Of a stretch of 12,152 nt of DNA, positions 7,702-12,152 are shown piece after piece. Origin of the DNA: Clostridiales bacterium. Lineage in GTDB: Bacteria > Bacillota_A > Clostridia > Lachnospirales > Lachnospiraceae. Below the pieces are notes generated by a model. The model made no database searches, was not told the DNA's origin, and saw only the letters and a program-made list of their open reading frames with translations. Position 1 is the stretch's first letter. Each line of letters begins with the position of its first letter. Both the position numbers and the translations under genes were made by a program. Where the stretch lies: the NCBI GenBank assembly GCA_030154385.1, contig JASKJZ010000035.1:1-12152 (forward strand). Reading direction: 5' to 3'.

Positions 7702-7732
7702 AAATTGCCTCCAATCTGCATTTTGCGTTTTC

Positions 7733-7807
7733 TATCATTTCTTTTTAATGTTGATTTCTATAAAAATGATACCACGGATTGCTTCGTACTTCGTACTCTC
7801 GCAATCC
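7733..7807 (-). repeat. Two tandem hairpins in the cdd-deoB gap
   Basis: The first pairs GGATTGC (7801-7807, overlapping the cdd stop codon) with GCAATCC (7776-7782), enclosing a tandem TTCGTAC duplication (7783-7796 on the plus strand). The second pairs 7764-7771 with 7733-7740 (TATCATTT/AAATGATA, 8 bp). Five T residues occur nine bases after the first stem, too far for a good terminator. They probably tune mRNA stability or allow partial termination before deoB. Confidence 0.4.
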
Positions 7808-8226
7808 TATCGTAAGTCTTTTGGACCAAAGCCTAGCGGAAGAATCTCCTCCAGGGTAAATACCTTAAATTCCTCCTTGGATTTTGCAAGAATGACCTGA
7901 AAGGTCTTTGGGTCACAAAACTCCATCATAACCTGACGACACACGCCGCAAGGCGGACAATAATTTTCTATTGTTCCATTTTTTCCGCCTAGTATCACGA
8001 TGCTGTCAAACTCCGTTACGCCTTCACTAACGGCCTTAAAAAAAGCGGTGCGTTCTGCACAGTTTCCTGGGGAATAGGCAGCATTTTCAATGTTACAACC
8101 TCCAAAAATACGTCCATCCTTTGCTTTAAGGGCAGCTGCCACCTTAAAATTTGAATATGGGGTATAGGAAAATTTAAGCATTTCCATTGCTCTCTCAATC
8201 ATAGTACGAATGACTTCTTTTTCCAT
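7807..8226 (-). CDS. cdd: Cytidine deaminase
   Basis: Hydrolyses cytidine and deoxycytidine to uridine and deoxyuridine, feeding Udp. The protein is 139 residues, the size of the short tetrameric bacterial enzymes. The zinc-site motifs are complete: Cys56 with catalytic Glu58 in NCAERTAFF, and Cys93/Cys96 in PPCGVCRQVM. The substrate-binding FKVAAAL and GCNIENAAY segments are near residues 27-51. The ATG at 8226 has AAGGAGG eight bases upstream. A large hairpin lies 36 bases before the start, between deoC and cdd. Confidence 0.96.
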   Translation of the reverse strand: MEKEVIRTMIERAMEMLKFSYTPYSNFKVAAALKAKDGRIFGGCNIENAAYSPGNCAERTAFFKAVSEGVTEFDSIVILGGKNGTIENYCPPCGVCRQVMMEFCDPKTFQVILAKSKEEFKVFTLEEILPLGFGPKDLR

Positions 8227-8261
8227 TTATAATTCCTCCTTTTTTCATCAAAGGCGATTCA

Positions 8262-8308
8262 AGGGGTTTTATAAGGAGAGGATGTCTCCTCTCCTTATAA
8301 ATACCCCT
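8262..8308 (-). repeat. Long intercistronic hairpin between deoC and cdd
   Basis: A 15-bp perfect stem (8268-8282 with 8287-8301) capped by a four-base loop is extended, past a single bulged base, by AGGGGT/ACCCCT (8262-8267 with 8303-8308), 21 pairs in all. No T-tract follows on either strand, so it is not a classical terminator. Such a structure between genes of one operon commonly protects the upstream RNA from 3' exonucleases or marks a processing site. Confidence 0.75.
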
Positions 8309-8322
8309 AGTATTACGCTTCC

Positions 8323-8988
8323 TTAATAACCTGAACCTTGTTCGTTTTTTAAAATCTTTACGATACGGCTGGTACCAAGCCTGCTTGCGCCCAATTCAAT
8401 AAATTTTTCCGCATCTGCAAGCGAACTGATGCCACCAGCTGCCTTAATTTTTACATCCTGTCCAACATGCTTTGCAAATAGGGCAATATCCTCAAAGGTC
8501 GCACCTGCTGTAGAAAATCCAGTGGAGGTTTTAATAAAATCAGCACCTGCACGTGTCACGATTTCGCACATTTTTATTTTTTCTTCCTCTGTTAATAGGC
8601 AGGTTTCAATAATGACCTTTAAAATCTGACTTCCACATGTTGCTTTGATTTGGCGAATCTCTTCTTCAATCGCGTCATATTGTTTGTCCTTTAGGGCTCC
8701 AATATTGATTACCATATCGATTTCATCCGCTCCATTTTGGATGGCATCCTTTGTCTCAAATACCTTTACTGCTGTGGTATTATAGCCATTCGGAAAGCCA
8801 ATCACGGTGCAGATTGCCATTTTGTCCGTTACGTATTCCTTTGCACGTTTTACAAAACTTGCTGGTATACAAACGCTTGCTGTACCAAAATGCATTGCAT
8901 CATCACAGATGACTTTAATCTGTTCCCAGGTAGCATCTTGTAGAAGCAAGGTATGATCCACAGTCTTTAAGATTTCCTGATTTGTCAT
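8323..8988 (-). CDS. deoC: Deoxyribose-phosphate aldolase DeoC
   Basis: Cleaves 2-deoxyribose-5-phosphate into acetaldehyde and glyceraldehyde-3-phosphate, the last step of deoxynucleoside catabolism. The protein is 221 residues, the usual length of the short Gram-positive form. It is a class I aldolase on a TIM barrel: Schiff-base Lys153 lies in DFIKTSTGF, the second active-site lysine Lys182 in VKIKAAGGI, and the proton-relay Asp91 in [11 protein letters not shown]. The N-terminal VDHTLL is also typical. The ATG at 8988 has AGGAGG seven bases upstream. The deoD stop is only 18 bases away. Confidence 0.97.
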   Translation of the reverse strand: MTNQEILKTVDHTLLLQDATWEQIKVICDDAMHFGTASVCIPASFVKRAKEYVTDKMAICTVIGFPNGYNTTAVKVFETKDAIQNGADEIDMVINIGALKDKQYDAIEEEIRQIKATCGSQILKVIIETCLLTEEEKIKMCEIVTRAGADFIKTSTGFSTAGATFEDIALFAKHVGQDVKIKAAGGISSLADAEKFIELGASRLGTSRIVKILKNEQGSGY

Positions 8989-9006
8989 GAAAATGCCTCC
9001 TATTCT

Positions 9007-9720
9007 TTATTCTCCCAGCTCCAATGCAACTTCCATCATTTCGTGGAAGCTTAATTGTCTTTCCTCTGCTGATAAACTCTCTCCAGTATACATGTGATCG
9101 GAAATCGTTAACAGACAAAGTGCTTGTTTTCCCGCTCTTGCCGCATTCATATAAAGAGCAGCCGCTTCCATTTCCACGCAAAGCACCTGCATCTTCTTCC
9201 AGTCATCGTTGACCCCTGCATAATCATTGTAAAATACGTCTGCGGAAAGTACATTTCCAACGACTACCTTTGTTCCCTGCGCTTCTGCAGTTTCTACTGC
9301 TTTGCGAAGAAGTTTAAAGTCAGCAATCGGTGCATAGGTTCCAGGCAAACGATACTGTGCTGCATAATTCGAATCCGTACAAGCACCCATTGCTACTACG
9401 ACATCACGAACCTTTACATCATCTTGAATACCTCCTGCGGAGCCGATACGGATAATGCGATCCACATCATAAAAATGAAACAATTCATATGAATAAATTC
9501 CAACGGATGGCATACCCATTCCGCCACCCATAACGGATATTTCTTTTCCCTTGTAAGTTCCCGTATATCCTAGCATGTTACGCACGGTGTTAAAGCAGGT
9601 CACATTTTCTAAGTATGTTTCCGCAATATATTTGGCACGAAGTGGATCTCCTGGCATAAGTACTGTCTTTGCAATTTGCCCTTCTCCTGCTCCGATATGT
9701 GGTGTTGGTATATTTTTCAT
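9007..9720 (-). CDS. deoD: Purine-nucleoside phosphorylase, DeoD type
   Basis: Phosphorolyses purine (deoxy)nucleosides to free base and (deoxy)ribose-1-phosphate. It is 237 residues, the length of hexameric DeoD enzymes. Visible signatures, aligned by eye with the E. coli enzyme, are TPHIGA at the start (His8), the phosphate-binding PGDPLRAK (Gly24, Arg28), Arg47, Arg91 and Ser94 in RIGSAGG, the ribose-binding VEMEAAALY (Met184, Glu185) and the purine-site [10 protein letters not shown] with Asp208, plus Arg221. All are conserved, so a purine enzyme is expected. It starts eight bases after the udp stop. The ribosome binding site is weak (AGGCGG), which suggests coupling to udp translation. 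Confidence 0.95.
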   Translation of the reverse strand: MKNIPTPHIGAGEGQIAKTVLMPGDPLRAKYIAETYLENVTCFNTVRNMLGYTGTYKGKEISVMGGGMGMPSVGIYSYELFHFYDVDRIIRIGSAGGIQDDVKVRDVVVAMGACTDSNYAAQYRLPGTYAPIADFKLLRKAVETAEAQGTKVVVGNVLSADVFYNDYAGVNDDWKKMQVLCVEMEAAALYMNAARAGKQALCLLTISDHMYTGESLSAEERQLSFHEMMEVALELGE

Positions 9721-9728
9721 ACTTCCGC

Positions 9729-10511
9729 CTATTTTATATTGTTATCATCGCGTATTAAGTTACGAAGCGCTTCTACTGCAACACAAATAGCGCTTTCGGT
9801 ATCATGCGCCTGTGGATTGGATAATCCTTTTTTTTCACGCTCCTGGTTGGCTACTACTAAGAAGGTAGAACCGACCCGAACGCGTAAATGACTTGCCACT
9901 ACAAAAAGAGCCGCCGATTCCATTTCCGAAGCCAGACATCCAAGGCGAAGCCATGCTTCCCATTTATTCATCAGCTCATAGCTAACTGGTTTTGTTTCTG
10001 GCTGGTGTTGTCCAAAAAAGGCATCCTTACACTGTACCACACCCACATGATATGGTAAGTTTAGTTTTTTTGCCCCCTCTGCCAATGCATTTACAACATC
10101 GAAGGATGCAACCGCAGGAAACTCAATTGGTGCATATTCCCGACTGGTTCCTTCCATACGAATTGCACCGTTTGCAATTACAATATCGCCGCCCTTTACC
10201 TCAAGATCCATTCCTCCACAGGTACCAACTCGAATAAAGGTATCTGCTCCGCAGTTAACAAGCTCTTCCATCGCAATAGAAGCTGACGGTCCTCCGATTC
10301 CAGTGGAGGTTACACTTACTTTAACTCCGTCTAAATATCCTGTATATGTCACATATTCCCGGCTGTCTGCAATCAACCTGGCATCCTCAAAATGCTCTGC
10401 TATTTTTTTGCAGCGCTTGGGATCTCCAGGCAAAATTACATATTTCCCAACATCACCAGGGCCGACCCCTGTATGATATTGTTTTCCAGAACCTTCTGTA
10501 TAATCTACCAT
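9729..10511 (-). CDS. udp: Uridine phosphorylase
   Basis: Phosphorolyses uridine (and probably deoxyuridine) to uracil and (deoxy)ribose-1-phosphate. It has 260 residues, close to the E. coli enzyme (253). Family marks are the phosphate-binding PGDPKR (28-33), [16 protein letters not shown] (69-84), RVGTCGG (94-100), the base-loop segment FFGQHQPE and the ribose-binding SEMESAALF (195-203). By eye, Gln168 matches the base-binding Gln166 of E. coli, but the arginine two positions on (Arg168 there) reads Gln170 here. The ATG at 10511 has AAAGGAG seven bases upstream. It follows the Crp/Fnr regulator gene by 45 bases with no visible promoter, so it is cotranscribed. Phosphorylase family membership is firm; strict uridine specificity is less so. 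Confidence 0.9.
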   Translation of the reverse strand: MVDYTEGSGKQYHTGVGPGDVGKYVILPGDPKRCKKIAEHFEDARLIADSREYVTYTGYLDGVKVSVTSTGIGGPSASIAMEELVNCGADTFIRVGTCGGMDLEVKGGDIVIANGAIRMEGTSREYAPIEFPAVASFDVVNALAEGAKKLNLPYHVGVVQCKDAFFGQHQPETKPVSYELMNKWEAWLRLGCLASEMESAALFVVASHLRVRVGSTFLVVANQEREKKGLSNPQAHDTESAICVAVEALRNLIRDDNNIK

Positions 10512-10556
10512 ACGTATACTCCTTTTCCTATTTTTTCTGGTTGGTGTGCAAACTGG

Positions 10557-11267
10557 CTAGATGTCAATTTTTTCAGCAGATAGCTCCTTCATCTCACGAA
10601 ACTGGCTTTCTGTAATGGTCAGCTTACTTCCTTGTATCTCTACAAGGTTCTCCTCCATCATCTGCTTTAGTGCACGATTGATGGTCTTGATGGATAGACC
10701 AGTCTCATCGGAAATCTGCTGTCTGGTCAGCTTAACATGGCACCTCCCATCTACAGCATTTTGCTCATAGAGGTGTTCAAATAGTAAATAAACGCGGTCT
10801 ATTCCCTGTAGAAATAAAAAGGCTCTCTCTTTTCTTGTCTCCTCAAGCAGATAGCGTATCACGGTTTTGCTGTGCATCCAAAGGGCATTATTATCTTGGA
10901 GCATCCATTTTCGAAATACTTCAATATCGAGAACAATGAACTCACATGGTGTTTTGGTAATCAGTGTTGTTCGATACGTATCACAGTCTAAAAACATCTC
11001 CATCCCTCCAAGGATTTCGATGGCATCATACTGGCAGAAATCATACACAATTCCAAAAATACGAAAATCACTGGCCTTAACGACACCTTTTGTCAATATG
11101 TAAACCTTATTGACTTTATCTTTTTCGCGGATAAAGACTTCGTTTTTATCCATCTTTACGACCTTACAGGCTTCCAACAACCAAACGGGTGCATTACGGA
11201 ATAACTCTGCTAAGACTAATTTTGGGTGCCCTTCCAAATTGCTTAACACATCCAGAACCTTGTTCAT
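10557..11267 (-). CDS. Crp/Fnr-family transcriptional regulator heading the nucleoside operon
   Basis: Predicted cytoplasmic DNA-binding regulator, 236 residues. The N-terminal half (about 25-115) is a cyclic-nucleotide-binding-type beta-roll with VNKVYILTKGVVKAS and the cassette region ILGGMEMFLDCDTYRTTL. A long dimer helix follows (about 118-150), then a winged helix with KLTRQQISDETGLSIKT as the helix-turn-helix (179-195). In CRP the cassette has Gly-Glu and an Arg-Ser pair; here Glu is Gly and Ser is Thr, although the Arg is kept, so cAMP may not be the ligand. No Fnr-type N-terminal cysteine cluster is visible. The open frame reaches a TTG at 11324 without a ribosome binding site; ATG 11267 has GAGAGG nine bases upstream and was chosen. 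Its position just ahead of udp implies control of nucleoside use, possibly including its own gene. Confidence 0.88.
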   Translation of the reverse strand: MNKVLDVLSNLEGHPKLVLAELFRNAPVWLLEACKVVKMDKNEVFIREKDKVNKVYILTKGVVKASDFRIFGIVYDFCQYDAIEILGGMEMFLDCDTYRTTLITKTPCEFIVLDIEVFRKWMLQDNNALWMHSKTVIRYLLEETRKERAFLFLQGIDRVYLLFEHLYEQNAVDGRCHVKLTRQQISDETGLSIKTINRALKQMMEENLVEIQGSKLTITESQFREMKELSAEKIDI

Positions 11268-11298
11268 TTTGTTCAACCTCTCCTCTATAAGATAAATT

Positions 11299-11321
11299 AA
11301 TTGTAGTATTTCTGTACAATT
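11299..11321. promoter_or_regulatory. Candidate operator upstream of the Crp/Fnr gene
   Basis: AATTGTA and TACAATT form a perfect 7-bp inverted repeat with a nine-base spacer, 23 bp in all, close to the 22-bp size of CRP-family sites. It sits 32 bases before the start codon of the regulator. Autoregulation would be a natural use. No second copy is apparent elsewhere in the window, so this rests on symmetry and position only. Confidence 0.35.
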
Positions 11322-11349
11322 CAAAAAAGGCCAACTGTCCTTTTTGAAT
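11319..11349. terminator. Possible weak bidirectional terminator between clpX-like gene and regulator
   Basis: ATTCAAAAAGG (11339-11349, read on the minus strand) can pair with CCTTTTTTGAAT (11319-11330) across an eight-base loop, with one bulged base. The A-tract and T-tract are within the stem, so it is AT-rich and weak. It lies about 85 bases after the stop of the ClpX-like gene and would separate it from the nucleoside operon. Confidence 0.4.
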
Positions 11350-11406
11350 CAATTTCCTTGTTCTTTTTTCAAAGCGAATTCCTATATTTTTGAATCATTG
11401 CATAAA

Positions 11407-11435
11407 ATTATAGTCAAAATCAGGTCATCTGTCCT
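11407..11435 (-). promoter_or_regulatory. Possible promoter just after the ClpX-like gene
   Basis: A perfect TATAAT (11407-11412) lies 17 bases after AGGACA (11430-11435), which fits only four of six -35 positions. If used, transcripts would run through the hairpin at 11319-11349 before reaching the regulator, giving a leader of about 130 bases. No clearly better promoter is visible between the hairpin and the regulator start. Confidence 0.35.
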
Positions 11436-12152
11436 TATTCTCCGGCAATACCAATTCGTTTTACTTCGACTCCACGCATTTCAATCATTGGTGCGCCTTT
11501 TTTCTCGATATAGGATCTGGTGATGGTAACCCTTCCAATATTTTCATCCTTTGGTATTTCATACATGATATCCAGCATGAATTCTTCAATAATGGCACGA
11601 AGAGCTCTTGCCCCTGTCTTCTTTTCGAGTGCGCGTTCCGCAATGGCATCCAGCGCATCATCATCAAACATAAGATCCACTTCATCCAGCGCCAAAAGCT
11701 TTTGGTATTGCTTCAAAATAGCATTTTTCGGCTCCTTTAATACCGATACCAGCATCTCCTTTGTTAATCCTTGCAGGGAAAAGAGTATCGGCAATCGCCC
11801 CAAAAACTCTGGTATCATTCCAAATTCTCTTAAATCCTCCACTGTCACCTTAGATAGGATATCTAAGTCCTTATCATGCTTGTCCTTTAAGTCTGCCATA
11901 AAACCAATGGAGGCCTGTTTATTCAGTCTCTGTTTGATTACCTTGTCTAGTTCTGGGAAGGCACCTCCACAAATGAATAGAATATTTTTTGTATTAATGG
12001 TCGTAAGCGGCACCATCGCATTTTTACTGGTTGCCCCAACTGGTACCTCAATATCGGCACCCTCTAAAAGCTTTAAGAGCCCCTGTTGCACCGATTCTCC
12101 ACTGACATCGCGGTTTGTGGTACTTTTTTTCTTTGCAATTTTATCGATTTCA
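11435..12152 (-). CDS. clpX: ClpX-like AAA+ unfoldase subunit (N-terminus outside window)
   Basis: ATP-driven unfoldase that would feed proteins to ClpP. About 238 C-terminal residues are visible; the zinc-binding domain and Walker A are outside. The visible part starts at EIDKIAKKK, the end of Walker B, then shows the pore-2 loop NRDVSGES, the sensor-1 strand ILFICGGAF, the ClpP-docking IGF loop (in KQASIGFMADL), the arginine finger in IPEFLGRLP and sensor-2 KKTGARALR. ATPase and ClpP-contact features are therefore intact. Where E. coli ClpX has the RKH loop, an ungapped alignment by eye gives SKN, and the surrounding segment is divergent. With no clpP in view and this altered loop, it may be a second, specialised ClpX rather than the housekeeping copy. 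The stop is followed by the spacer of the nucleoside operon. Confidence 0.9.
   Translation of the reverse strand, partial: EIDKIAKKKSTTNRDVSGESVQQGLLKLLEGADIEVPVGATSKNAMVPLTTINTKNILFICGGAFPELDKVIKQRLNKQASIGFMADLKDKHDKDLDILSKVTVEDLREFGMIPEFLGRLPILFSLQGLTKEMLVSVLKEPKNAILKQYQKLLALDEVDLMFDDDALDAIAERALEKKTGARALRAIIEEFMLDIMYEIPKDENIGRVTITRSYIEKKGAPMIEMRGVEVKRIGIAGE

Noticed and set aside
8262..8308. Miniature transposable element in the deoC-cdd gap
   Set aside because: Only one copy is seen, there is no clear target-site duplication, and the structure is compact and placed as an intercistronic hairpin.
9124..9492. 122-codon plus-strand frame opposite deoD
   Set aside because: It has no ribosome binding site or family resemblance and is fully covered by deoD.
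11268..11324. Upstream TTG start adding 19 residues to the Crp/Fnr protein
   Set aside because: There is no ribosome binding site before the TTG, whereas the ATG at 11267 has one at good distance; the extra residues also overlap the inverted repeat.
11268..11434. Purine riboswitch controlling the nucleoside operon
   Set aside because: The three-way-junction core elements are not visible; repeats there look like DNA sites or a simple hairpin.

Overview
The window reads as a chromosomal stretch of a low-GC Gram-positive anaerobe. The AT-rich sequence, the strong AGGAGG-type ribosome binding sites, the TTGACA/TATAAT promoters and the protein sequences fit Clostridia, probably Lachnospiraceae. 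The taxon is an inference from protein style, not from a marker gene. Every convincing gene lies on the minus strand, so transcription runs from right to left. No plus-strand open frame looks real; they are shadows of the minus-strand genes. I see no rRNA, tRNA, CRISPR array, insertion sequence or phage gene.

In transcription order the layout is as follows. (1) 12152-11435: the C-terminal two-thirds of a ClpX-like AAA+ unfoldase, with its N-terminus outside the window. (2) 11267-6511: a nucleoside-salvage operon. A Crp/Fnr-family regulator comes first, then udp, deoD, deoC, cdd and deoB, closed by a strong terminator at 6448-6497. (3) 6292-4523: a stand-alone membrane sensor (dCache, HAMP, HD-GYP) predicted to degrade cyclic di-GMP. 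It has its own promoter and a possible leader peptide. (4) 4396 to 1: a branched-chain amino-acid ABC transporter. The lipoprotein binding protein (livJ type) has a strong promoter and is followed by a terminator. A second promoter then drives livH, livM, livG and livF. livF runs off the left edge just before its ABC signature.

The nucleoside genes form one pathway. Cdd turns cytidine into uridine. Udp and DeoD split pyrimidine and purine nucleosides into base and (deoxy)ribose-1-phosphate. DeoB moves the phosphate to position 5, and DeoC cleaves deoxyribose-5-phosphate to acetaldehyde and glyceraldehyde-3-phosphate. In the liv cluster the terminator between livJ and livHMGF should give an excess of binding protein over membrane components, a common arrangement for such transporters.

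The window is mostly orthodox metabolism, and I do not see a clearly new multi-gene system. The parts most worth a second look are: a 17-bp imperfect palindrome present twice in inverted orientation around the livH promoter; a Crp/Fnr regulator with an atypical ligand cassette heading the nucleoside operon; a ClpX-like protein whose RKH pore loop reads SKN; a uridine phosphorylase in which a base-binding arginine appears replaced; a 21-bp hairpin without a U-tract between deoC and cdd; and a 17-codon upstream reading frame overlapping the start of the HD-GYP gene.
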